Assembly: GCF_035474595.1 (NCBI RefSeq)
Contig: NZ_DATIND010000048.1
Location: forward strand, 1-41,396
Direction: 5' to 3'
Length of the DNA: 41,396 nt
Origin: Longimicrobium sp.
GTDB taxonomy: Bacteria > Gemmatimonadota > Gemmatimonadetes > Longimicrobiales > Longimicrobiaceae
The number at the start of each line of letters is the position of its first letter. Within the stretch, counting starts at the first letter, position 1. Of this stretch, positions 15,696 to 24,820 are shown one piece after another. The position numbers and the translations under genes are program-made. The notes beneath the pieces were generated by a model. The model made no database searches. It was not told the DNA's origin and saw only the letters and a program-made list of their open reading frames with translations.

Positions 15696-18600
15696 ATGGC
15701 CGACCCCGTAACCTCGAAAGCCGCGAAGACGCCGCCGCTGGTGGTGCTGAGCCCCACGCGCCACGCCGCGCTGGTGGCCGCGCTCGACGCGGCGGTGGCG
15801 GCCGACCCGGCGCTGGCCGGCGCGCGCTCGCTGCTGCTGACGCCGCTGACCATGCTCGAGGCGCTGGCCCGCGACGCCGTGGGCGCGCTGGGCGACGACG
15901 TGCTGGCCGCCGAGCGCCTGCGCCTCCTCCTTGCGCTCGCCGCCACGCAGATGCCGGCGCTCACCGCCTTCCGCGACGTGCTGGGCGACTCCACGCCGTC
16001 CAGCGGCATCTCCTCCAGCTTCCCCATCCCGGCCCTCGCGGCGGCCGCCATCCCCTGCGACGACGCGGTGGTGCACGCCGGCGCGCTGGTGATCGTGGCC
16101 CTGGCCGCCGGCAGGGTGGGGAAGAGCACCGGGCTGGCCGATCCGCTGCTGAACAACGTGCTGGCGACCGCCCTCGCCGCCGGCCCCGCCGAGGCTGTCT
16201 CGCGCGCCATCGCGTCGGGGATGGGCACGGACCAGGTCCGCGCGCTCCTGGCCGGGCTGGCCGCCGGCCACAACGGCGAGGACCGCCGCCTTTCCGCCGT
16301 CATCGCCACCTTCCTGGCCGACGCCTGCGAGCGCGCGCGCTGGGCGTGCCTGGAAACGCTCTTCACCCAGGTGCGCCGCGACGTGGCCGGCAGCACCTGG
16401 GACGCGGCGGGAACGGGGGGCATCGTGGAGGTCGATCCGCGCGCCGCCTGCCCCGGCCAGCCCGTGAGCATCCGCGTGGAGCCGGTGGACGACGGGCCCA
16501 TCATCTTCCTGCGCACCAGCGCCACGCCCGAGACGCCGCTGGACGCCGCGCACTTCCTTCCCCTGCTCGAGGCGAAGGCCGCCTCGGTCGTCTTCGCCGC
16601 GCAGGGACGCCGCTCGGTCGCGCGTCTGGCCGACGCGGTCGACGCGCAGACGGGCGTCGTCACCGTCACCGTTCCCGCCGGGGCGCACGGGGGGTGGGTG
16701 GGCTTCGCCGATCCGGCGCTGCTGGCCGAGACCAACGACGACCGAAGCGCGCTCCGCGAGCAGTGGGACGAGCGCAACACCGGCGAGCCCGCGCTCCGCT
16801 GCGCGCCCGTCCCCATCGCCGCCATCCCGCTGCTGCGCAACCCGCCCACGCCGCCGCGCTCGCCGCAGGCGCGGTTCGACGGCGGCGCGCCGGTCATCCT
16901 CGCCGCTTCCATCTCTCCGCCCGTGGCCGACCCCGGCGGCGAGCTGCGGCTGAAGTGGCGGGTGCAGGGCGCCACCTCCGTCCACGTGGACCCCAGGCCG
17001 GGGGTGGTGGAGGCCGAGGGCGAGGCCACGGTGAAGGCGCCGGAAGACCGCGCGCACGCCGAGTTCGTGCTGGTCTGCGAGAGCGGGTGCGGCGATCCGC
17101 TGCGGCGCAGGCTGCGGGCGCGGGTCCGCGTGCGCATCCGCGCCATCGCCGCCGACCAGCCGGAGCGCACCGCGCTGGCGCTGAAGCTGGTCGGCACCCC
17201 CGGCAAGGCGAACGTGAACGTCCGCCTCTCCTCCTTCGCCGCCGCGCCGGCGCGCCCGCTGGTGGCCGGCGAGGCCTTCCAGCTCACCGCCACCCTCTCC
17301 GCCGCCGACGCGCGCGGCCGCGCCGAGCTGCGGATCGGCGACGAGGCGAAGGCGATGAAGCTGGAAGGGGGGAAGGCGACGATCACGCTCCCCGGCCGCT
17401 ACGCGGTGGACGGGCTCGCCGGCACCGTCGTCTTCCGCGCGCCCGACGGCGAGATCGACGACCGGCGCGACTTCGGCCCCCTCGCCTTCGTCACCCTGCG
17501 CCAGCGGCGGCTGATGGTGATCCGCCCCGGCCTGGCCACCCGCGACCTGCACCGCGTCGCCGCCGGCGAGGTCGCCCGGGCGCTGGACGAGGCGCGGCGC
17601 ACGCTGGCGATGGAGATCGACGCGGCCGAGCCGGTGTGGGCGGACGACGAGGAGCTTTCCCTCACCGAGCCCGCGGACGGGCCCGACGTCACCGCCACCG
17701 CCGACCTCCTCGAGCGGCTGCACGCCCTGGCCGCCCGCACCCCCGGGCGCGAGGACGCCCTCTGGGTCGCCGTCGTCCCCAAACCGCCGAAGAGCGAGTT
17801 CCTGCGCGTGGAGCCCGCCGAGGCCGCGCGCGCCGTGGCCGTCTGCACCCCCGGCGCGCTGGCCCGGCTGCTGGACGCCGAGCTTCCGGCCGCGGAGGCG
17901 CGCGTCACCCGGCTCAGGATCGCGGGAACGGTGGACGGCGCCAGCTCCATCCGCCTGCAGCCGCTGCGCGTGGAGGACCGCGCCGCCGGCCCCGGTGCCC
18001 GCGTGGAAAGCGGCCTCCGCGCCGTCGCGCTCGACGCGCAGGGGCGCGTCCGCGCCTCGCGCGCGGTGCGGCTGCTCACCGCCGACCGCCCGGCGCGCCT
18101 CTTCGTCCTCCTCCCCATCACCAGCGACGTCACCGACCTGGAGATCCGCATCGACGACGGCCAGCCGCCGCTCCCCGCGATGGACCCGTACGGCTTTGGC
18201 GCGCTCTGCGGCGACGGCTCGCGCGACAACCCGCTCGCCCTGCGCCGCATCCACCGCTCCGAGGGCCAGCCGGAGGTGAGCGGCGTGGAGACCCAGGGAG
18301 ACGGGCTGGCCTTCGAGTACGGCCACACCCGCTCCGCCCGCTCGTCGATCGTGGTCGAGGCCGGCGGCGCGCGGGGATGGGGCACCGTCCTCCGCCTGCA
18401 GCCCTGCCAGGAGGCGGGAACGCTCCCCGTCGACCGCCTCCGCCTCCGCGACGACGACCGCATCCGCGTCGCGGCGACGGACGGGTGGAACACCGACTTC
18501 GCGCCCGACGTGGGGCTCCCCATCCCCCGCACGCCCCCCTTCTCCGTGGCCGCGCGCCACGCAGGCGGGCTCCGGTTCTGGGCGGACGTGGACGAGGGCG

Positions 18601-18830
18601 GCGAGCCGTCGATCGCCTGGACGCTGCGGGAGCTGGACGGCACGGGTGAGGTGGTCGGGGAGACGGCGTTCGAGGGGACGCTCGTCACCGTCCCCCGCGA
18701 TTTCCCGGGCGGCGACCTGACGCTCACCGTGGTCCGCGGCGAGACCGCCGTCTCCGACACGCGCACCATCTCCCGCGATGGGCGGGTGGACTGCCGGCGC
18801 ACCGAGCTGCCGGAGGACGCCCATGCCTGA
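15696..18830 (+). CDS. Large multi-beta-domain protein with helical head, unknown
   Basis: 1044 residues with GGGAGAG upstream of the ATG. Residues 1-215 are helical and Ala/Leu-rich. From about 225 onward the chain is mainly beta and reads as a string of sandwich-like domains: VEVDPRAACPGQPVSIRVEP near 246, an Ig-like unit starting VILAASISPPVADPGGELRL near 400, another starting PLVAGEAFQLTATL near 520, and further units to the C terminus. I see no catalytic motif, signal peptide or membrane span. Such a layout is typical of adhesion, fibre or scaffold proteins. The downstream hydrolase gene starts 8 bases before this stop, the same overlap geometry as the adaptor/protease pair at 4962, so the two products may act together. 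Confidence 0.7.
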   Translation: MADPVTSKAAKTPPLVVLSPTRHAALVAALDAAVAADPALAGARSLLLTPLTMLEALARDAVGALGDDVLAAERLRLLLALAATQMPALTAFRDVLGDSTPSSGISSSFPIPALAAAAIPCDDAVVHAGALVIVALAAGRVGKSTGLADPLLNNVLATALAAGPAEAVSRAIASGMGTDQVRALLAGLAAGHNGEDRRLSAVIATFLADACERARWACLETLFTQVRRDVAGSTWDAAGTGGIVEVDPRAACPGQPVSIRVEPVDDGPIIFLRTSATPETPLDAAHFLPLLEAKAASVVFAAQGRRSVARLADAVDAQTGVVTVTVPAGAHGGWVGFADPALLAETNDDRSALREQWDERNTGEPALRCAPVPIAAIPLLRNPPTPPRSPQARFDGGAPVILAASISPPVADPGGELRLKWRVQGATSVHVDPRPGVVEAEGEATVKAPEDRAHAEFVLVCESGCGDPLRRRLRARVRVRIRAIAADQPERTALALKLVGTPGKANVNVRLSSFAAAPARPLVAGEAFQLTATLSAADARGRAELRIGDEAKAMKLEGGKATITLPGRYAVDGLAGTVVFRAPDGEIDDRRDFGPLAFVTLRQRRLMVIRPGLATRDLHRVAAGEVARALDEARRTLAMEIDAAEPVWADDEELSLTEPADGPDVTATADLLERLHALAARTPGREDALWVAVVPKPPKSEFLRVEPAEAARAVAVCTPGALARLLDAELPAAEARVTRLRIAGTVDGASSIRLQPLRVEDRAAGPGARVESGLRAVALDAQGRVRASRAVRLLTADRPARLFVLLPITSDVTDLEIRIDDGQPPLPAMDPYGFGALCGDGSRDNPLALRRIHRSEGQPEVSGVETQGDGLAFEYGHTRSARSSIVVEAGGARGWGTVLRLQPCQEAGTLPVDRLRLRDDDRIRVAATDGWNTDFAPDVGLPIPRTPPFSVAARHAGGLRFWADVDEGGEPSIAWTLRELDGTGEVVGETAFEGTLVTVPRDFPGGDLTLTVVRGETAVSDTRTISRDGRVDCRRTELPEDAHA

Positions 18831-21800
18831 GCCGCGCATGGAGATGGAGACGCGCGCGCGCCGCCGCTTCGACGTGTGGAACGAGGTGCCGCTCGTCCCC
18901 CAGCTCACCGGGATGAGCTGCTGGGCCGCCGCCGCGGCCATGATCATCGGCTGGCGCGACCGCATTCTGGTGGACCCGCCGCAGGTGGCGCGCGGAGCGG
19001 GGAGCTGGCAGTCGTACGCCGGCGGGCTGCGGCCGGGCGACGTGCAGTCGCTCGCCCGCGCCTGGGGGCTGGTGGAGGAGCACCGCGAGACGTGGACGCC
19101 CGAGGCGCTGCGGCGCGTCCTCCAGCGCCACGGCCCCGTCTGGCTGGGCGAGGCCAGTCCCGGTCTCCATTCCGTCGTCGTCGCCGGGATGCACGGCGAC
19201 GGCACGGCCGACGGCACCTGGGTGCGCGTGAACGACCCGTGGCCCATCGGCCGCGGCGAGCGCTACACGCTGCCGTGGCGCACGCTGAGCGCCAACTACC
19301 GCGCCGCCAGCGACCTCATCGGCGTGCAGGCCCACGTCCTCCACGCGGGGGGACGCCGCGGCTCCGCCCGCTCGCGCGTGGCCGAGACCCGCGCCACCCG
19401 CTCCGGCATCACCCTTCCCCCCTTCCCAGCCCCCGAGGAACCCATGAACAGCAACGGGAACGGCAGGCGCCCGCACCCCGAGGAATACGCCTCGGCGTAC
19501 GGAACGTCGTACGGGTCGCCGCTGGCGGTGGCGGCCGCGGCGGTCGCCGCCGGCGAGCGCTACGTGAGCACCGGCGCGGGGGGCGGCACCAACCCGCTGG
19601 CCAGCCACGGCGGCACGGGCGAGAACCTGTACCTGGCCTGGAACGCGATGTCGGGCGATGCCGCGCAGATCGACCTCGTCGTGCACCTGCACGGCTTCAC
19701 CGGGAGGAACCCGGACGCGGCGTGCACCCGCTTCCTGGCGGGGCGCAGCGGGCTGCGCCTGGACGGGCGCGCGCGCCCGACGCTGGCCATCCTCCCGCGC
19801 GGCCGCAAGATCACCGCGGCCGAAGTCGAGGCGAAGCAGCCCGCGTACCAGCAGAAGCTCAGGGAGTATGAAGCCCTGCTCGCCGAGTACAACGCACACC
19901 CCGCGGGCCGGCGGCCGCCGCGCAGGCCCTCGCCGCCGCGCGACGACGTGTACACCTTTCCCGCGCTCGAGCACGGGAGCGGGGCGGGGCTGGAGGCGCT
20001 GGTGGCCTGGGCGGTGGCGTGGTTCGCCCGCGAGGTGCTGCAGCGCGGCGAGCGGCCGGGGATCGGCCGGTGCATCCTGGCCGGCCACTCGGGCGGAGGC
20101 GCGCCGGTGAACGCGCTCCTGCAGTGGAAGGACCAGCGCGCCATCTGCAACCCGCACGAGGTCCACCTGTTCGACGCGCTGTACGGCGGCACGGGGAACA
20201 TCGTGGCGTGGGCGGGCGCCCGCGTGGCAGCCGACCGCCGCCTGGCCGCCGGCCTTTCCCCCGCCGACGCGCTCGCGCGGCTCCGGGCACAGGGCGGAGG
20301 GCTGCGGATCTTCTACCGCGGCGAAGGGACGATGCCGAACTCCCAGGCGGTCGGCGCCACCCTCCCCGCGGCGGGCGACCCGCTCCAGGGCGCCTACCGC
20401 GCCGAGCAGACGACGTTCCCGCACGAGGACGTCCCGCGCGCCTTCCAGCCCGCGCTGCTGGGCGACGTGCGCGCCACCCTGCCGCTGGACCCGGCCGCGC
20501 GCCCGCCCGCCAGCCGCGCCCACTCGGCGGACGGGTACGGCGAGTACTCGGCGGAGGAGGATACCGCGATGGAGCCGGCCTACGGCTACCCCGGCGCCGG
20601 TCCGTACTACGGCTACGTGGCCGCGCTGGCGGTGGACGACGACGTGCGCGCCTGGCTGGCCGCGCGCGCGCCCACCGACCGCGCGCCGCTGGCCGCCGGC
20701 GTGGCCGCCTGGATCACCGACACCGCGCGCTCGGGGATCGACCTGATCGGCGACGCCACGCGGCGGGCGCACTTCCTCACCGGGGTGGACTGGACGCGCG
20801 TGGACTTCCCCGGCAACGATGCCGACCGCTCGGCCGAGGCCACGGCGCTCTTCGCGGCCATCGCCGCCGCCGTCCCCGAGCGCCGGGTGACGGCGCTGCG
20901 CTACCACGACGTGGACGCGGTGGTCCAGCCCGTTCCCGGCGCGTCCGGGTTCCGCCTGCACCCCGAGGCGAAGGACGCCTTCGTGCGCATGCGCGACGCG
21001 GCCCGCACCGACGGGGTGGAGCTGCGCATCGGCTCGGCGTGGCGCTCGCTGCAGCACCAGGCCCGGCTCGCGGCGGGGAACCCCAACCCCAACGCGGTGG
21101 CGCAGCGCGTCTCCGCGCACTCGTACGGGCTGGCGGTGGACCTGCTGCTCTCCGCCGACGGGCTGCGCGTGAGCGAGATCACCACCCGCCCGTTCACCAA
21201 CGTGGTGGCGATGTACCGCTCGCCCGTGTACAAGTGGATGGCGCTGCACGCCCGCGACCACGGCTTCTTCCCGTACCGGCGCGAGCCCTGGCACTGGGAG
21301 TACAACCCCGCGGGCTTCGGCGAGCGCTTCGAGCGCGAGGCGCCGGCCGCGGCGCACGGCCACGCGTACGGCGCGCCGTTCGGCCTGTTCGAGCGCTATC
21401 CCGGCGGCGCGCTGGACGCCGCGCCGGTGAACCGCATCGCCGTCCCCCGCATCGCGCGGCCGTCGCTGGGCGAGGGGATGCAGGCCCCGGCGCCGGTGGA
21501 CTGGTGCGCCATGCGCACCACCATCGCCAACGTGGCACTGGCCGAGGAGCGGCGGTGGACGCGGCCGAACGGCACCAAGCTGGTGGAGAGCGACGCCAGC
21601 CAGCTCGCCATCCTGCAGCAGTACTGGCAGTCGGTGCCCGGCTTCGCGGCGCCCGCGGCGGCGCTGGCGGCGGCGCGGCGCTCGGCCAACAACGAGCGCT
21701 TCTGGGAGTGGAGCGCCGCCTTCATCTGCCACGTGATGCACACCGCGGGCGTGCAGCGGGCGCACGGCTTCGAGTTCGCGGGGCGGCACATGAACTACAT

Positions 21801-22200
21801 CGTGGGCGCGCTGCGCAACCGCGAGCGCAGCGACACCACCCGGCCGTTCTGGCTGGTGGACCACCTGGAGCTGGCGCACGAGACCACCCTGGAGCCCGGC
21901 GACCTGCTGTGCCTGAACCGCCCGGTCGAGCACGTGTGGACGAACCACACCTACACCAGCCTGCGCCGCGCCTTCTGGGAGAACGGGCACCAGAACGCGG
22001 ACGTCACCGGCTCGTCGCACGTCGCGCTGATCGTGCGCACCGGGCAGGACGCGCGCGGCAGGTTCGTGGAGACGATCGGGGGGAACGAGACGCAGTCGGT
22101 GCGGCTGCGCCGGGTGGACCTGGACGCGAACGGGGGCATCGCCAACGCACAGGCGCGGCACATCTTCGGGCTGATCAAGATGACCGGCTGCAACCGCTGA
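18823..22200 (+). CDS. Four-domain hydrolase: C39/AvrRpt2-like, alpha/beta hydrolase, VanY-like M15, DUF2272-like
   Basis: 1125 residues from the ATG at 18823, preceded by CGGAGGA; an in-frame ATG at 18778 lies deep in the upstream gene. Residues 15-175 match AvrRpt2/C39-type cysteine proteases: Gln27, Cys33 in GMSCWAAAAAM, His116, Asp138 in VNDPW. Residues about 280-545 look like an alpha/beta hydrolase: HLHGF at 288-292, nucleophile elbow GHSGGG with Ser423, and Asp451 and His534 as possible partners. Residues about 690-830 match VanY/M15 D,D-carboxypeptidases: SAHSYGLAVD with His766 and Asp773, and WHWE with His824. Residues about 893-1120 match DUF2272, an NlpC/P60-like fold: WSAAFICHVM with Cys969, and GSSHVALIV with His1066. 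Gly/Tyr-rich linkers separate the parts. There is no signal peptide. It combines proteolysis and wall cleavage in one chain. Confidence 0.85.
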   Translation: MPEPRMEMETRARRRFDVWNEVPLVPQLTGMSCWAAAAAMIIGWRDRILVDPPQVARGAGSWQSYAGGLRPGDVQSLARAWGLVEEHRETWTPEALRRVLQRHGPVWLGEASPGLHSVVVAGMHGDGTADGTWVRVNDPWPIGRGERYTLPWRTLSANYRAASDLIGVQAHVLHAGGRRGSARSRVAETRATRSGITLPPFPAPEEPMNSNGNGRRPHPEEYASAYGTSYGSPLAVAAAAVAAGERYVSTGAGGGTNPLASHGGTGENLYLAWNAMSGDAAQIDLVVHLHGFTGRNPDAACTRFLAGRSGLRLDGRARPTLAILPRGRKITAAEVEAKQPAYQQKLREYEALLAEYNAHPAGRRPPRRPSPPRDDVYTFPALEHGSGAGLEALVAWAVAWFAREVLQRGERPGIGRCILAGHSGGGAPVNALLQWKDQRAICNPHEVHLFDALYGGTGNIVAWAGARVAADRRLAAGLSPADALARLRAQGGGLRIFYRGEGTMPNSQAVGATLPAAGDPLQGAYRAEQTTFPHEDVPRAFQPALLGDVRATLPLDPAARPPASRAHSADGYGEYSAEEDTAMEPAYGYPGAGPYYGYVAALAVDDDVRAWLAARAPTDRAPLAAGVAAWITDTARSGIDLIGDATRRAHFLTGVDWTRVDFPGNDADRSAEATALFAAIAAAVPERRVTALRYHDVDAVVQPVPGASGFRLHPEAKDAFVRMRDAARTDGVELRIGSAWRSLQHQARLAAGNPNPNAVAQRVSAHSYGLAVDLLLSADGLRVSEITTRPFTNVVAMYRSPVYKWMALHARDHGFFPYRREPWHWEYNPAGFGERFEREAPAAAHGHAYGAPFGLFERYPGGALDAAPVNRIAVPRIARPSLGEGMQAPAPVDWCAMRTTIANVALAEERRWTRPNGTKLVESDASQLAILQQYWQSVPGFAAPAAALAAARRSANNERFWEWSAAFICHVMHTAGVQRAHGFEFAGRHMNYIVGALRNRERSDTTRPFWLVDHLELAHETTLEPGDLLCLNRPVEHVWTNHTYTSLRRAFWENGHQNADVTGSSHVALIVRTGQDARGRFVETIGGNETQSVRLRRVDLDANGGIANAQARHIFGLIKMTGCNR
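19434..19446 (+). promoter_or_regulatory. Possible internal ribosome binding site and start (Met208)
   Basis: GAGGAA followed five bases later by an in-frame ATG at 19444 (residue 208, MNSNGNGRR), exactly at the junction between the cysteine-protease domain and the rest of the four-domain hydrolase. It could give a shorter product lacking the protease, or mark an old gene fusion. No stop codon separates the two parts. Confidence 0.35.
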
Positions 22201-22231
22201 CGATTTTCGAAGTTCACGCGGAGAAATGCGG

Positions 22232-22378
22232 AGGAGCAGGGGAGAGCGGTGCTTTTCCCCTGCTCCTTCCGCGTCTCTCCGGCATCGCAGGGTCTCGCGC
22301 GGAGACGCGGAGACGCGGAGACGCGGAGACGCGGGGAACTGACCGAGCGTCTCCGCGTCTCCGCGTGAGATTTCTTTC
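22232..22378 (+). terminator. Hairpin region ending the 14-gene locus
   Basis: Downstream of the stop at 22200 is a perfect 11-bp stem (22232-22242 with 22257-22267). A second structure follows: about four tandem GGAGACGC units (22300-22334) face the opposed GCGTCTCCGCGTCTCC arm (22347-22368). TTTCTTT follows at 22371-22377. This fits a terminator for the + strand locus built from a dispersed repeat. Functional termination is inferred. Confidence 0.6.
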
Positions 22379-22431
22379 AGGATCGTGGGGATGGAGATGG
22401 AACGACGGAGGCGCGGGAGATGCTTTCTCGC

Positions 22432-22632
22432 TCAGAACCTGACCAGGCCGAACGCCAGGAGCAGCGCGACGATGCCGCCCAGCACCGCGCTCCACATCGC
22501 CCACAGCTTGTAGAAGGCGAGCTGCGGGTGCAGGCGCTTGTACAGCCACGCCAGCGCCGCCCCGCCGCCGAAGGTGCCGGCCAGCCAGCCGATGGCGATG
22601 GCCGACCACACCTCGAACCCGGTCGGGTGCAA
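22432..22632 (-). CDS. Small membrane protein, unknown (TTG start)
   Basis: 66 residues with two hydrophobic segments (AIAIGWLAGTFGGGAALAWL and, near the C terminus, AVLGGIVALLLAFGLV). No in-frame ATG is available. The TTG at 22632 has GAAGG 7-8 bases upstream, overlapping the stop of the response-regulator gene, and only three bases separate the two genes, so translation is probably coupled. It resembles small integral membrane proteins of no known function. A membrane role linked to the regulator is possible but not supported beyond position. Confidence 0.6.
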   Translation of the reverse strand: MHPTGFEVWSAIAIGWLAGTFGGGAALAWLYKRLHPQLAFYKLWAMWSAVLGGIVALLLAFGLVRF

Positions 22633-22635
22633 CGC

Positions 22636-23997
<1,362 letters not shown>

Positions 23998-24009
23998 TTA
24001 TCTAACTGA

Positions 24010-24131
24010 AGTGCGTGAGTGCGGAAGTGCGTGAACAGCAGTGCCAAGTGCCGAGTGCCTAGTCCTAAGTCCTAAGTCCTAAGTCCTGAGTGAAACCCAC
24101 TTGGGACTTAGGACTTGGGACTTAGGACTTC
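24010..24131. repeat. Heptameric repeats with opposed arms
   Basis: AGTGCGGAAGTGCGTGA-type units (24019-24035) are followed by AGTGCC/AGTGCCT units, then four AAGTCCT units (to about 24088). After a 17-base spacer come GGACTTA/GGACTTG units (24105-24130), the reverse complement of the AAGTCCT block. A hairpin of about 20 bp can form. It lies between the two - strand genes at 24135 and 23997. Its style matches the block at 8193-8306. Confidence 0.8.
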
Positions 24132-24134
24132 TTT

Positions 24135-24746
24135 TCATCTCCCCGGCGCCAGCACCAGCTCGCCCGCCTCGACGCGGGCGGAGCCTACGCCGGGGGGGAG
24201 GCGGAACGGATATTCGTCGGCGGCCAGCCCCGGCTCGTTGCTGCGGCCCAGGCGGTTCAGCGCGTTGGTGAACACGTCGTGCGGCACCGGCACCTTCGCG
24301 AACGACACGCTGTGGATCTTCAGCGCGGCGCGGCCGGACCCCAGCGTGCGCAGCTGGCCGCGCAGCTTCACCTCGCTGGTGTCGGGAAGGAACTCGCGCG
24401 CCACCCGCACCTCGCGCACGTCGGGAAGGCGGTCGGTGGGCACGCGCCCGTTCAGCGTCAGCGTGTCGCCGGTGAACTGCACCGAGGGCGCGTCCAGCTC
24501 GTTCGCCAGCTGGTCGTGGAAGCGGTAGCGCAGGTAGCTGGTGAACTCCACCGCGCTCAGGTGGATGGTGTCGCCGCTCTGGCGCATCCGCTCCAGCTTC
24601 TTCTCCGCGTTTTCCGCGGCGGCCTGCGACACCTCGGCGGCCGCCGGGTCCGCGCTCTTCTGCCACGGGCCGGGGATGCGGTCGCGGTACTTGTAGCCGA
24701 CGGCGAGAATGGCGATCAGGCCGACCAGCGCGAGCAGGTTGCGCAT
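24135..24746 (-). CDS. Membrane-anchored protein, unknown function
   Basis: 203 residues. An N-terminal hydrophobic segment (LLALVGLIAILAVGY, residues 4-18) looks like a signal anchor or uncleaved signal peptide. It is followed by an Ala/Glu-rich helix (about 35-60) and a beta-rich domain (about 65-200) with SAVEFTSYLRYRF, VQFTGDTLTLNGRV and EVKLRGQLRTLGSGRAALKI. The layout suggests a single-pass protein with a periplasmic or outer-face domain. No family recognised. It is the gene after the cysteine desulfurase, 74 bases downstream, and may be in the same transcript. Confidence 0.7.
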   Translation of the reverse strand: MRNLLALVGLIAILAVGYKYRDRIPGPWQKSADPAAAEVSQAAAENAEKKLERMRQSGDTIHLSAVEFTSYLRYRFHDQLANELDAPSVQFTGDTLTLNGRVPTDRLPDVREVRVAREFLPDTSEVKLRGQLRTLGSGRAALKIHSVSFAKVPVPHDVFTNALNRLGRSNEPGLAADEYPFRLPPGVGSARVEAGELVLAPGR

Positions 24747-24820
24747 CGTTGCGTTCGTGTCTTCGTCGGGTGGCGATCGGGACCCGCGCCGCGCGTCTCC
24801 CTCCGCGGCGCTGCGGACAA

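Noticed and set aside
15120-22161. Very long antisense frames (1375 and 1145 codons) on the - strand
   Set aside because: They cover genes with clear domains or coherent folds on the + strand, have skewed composition and no recognisable motif.
420-22200. Extracellular contractile injection system or tailocin
   Set aside because: The lysozyme-like protein and multi-gene layout suggested it, but no sheath, tube, baseplate, spike or AAA+ ATPase gene is present.
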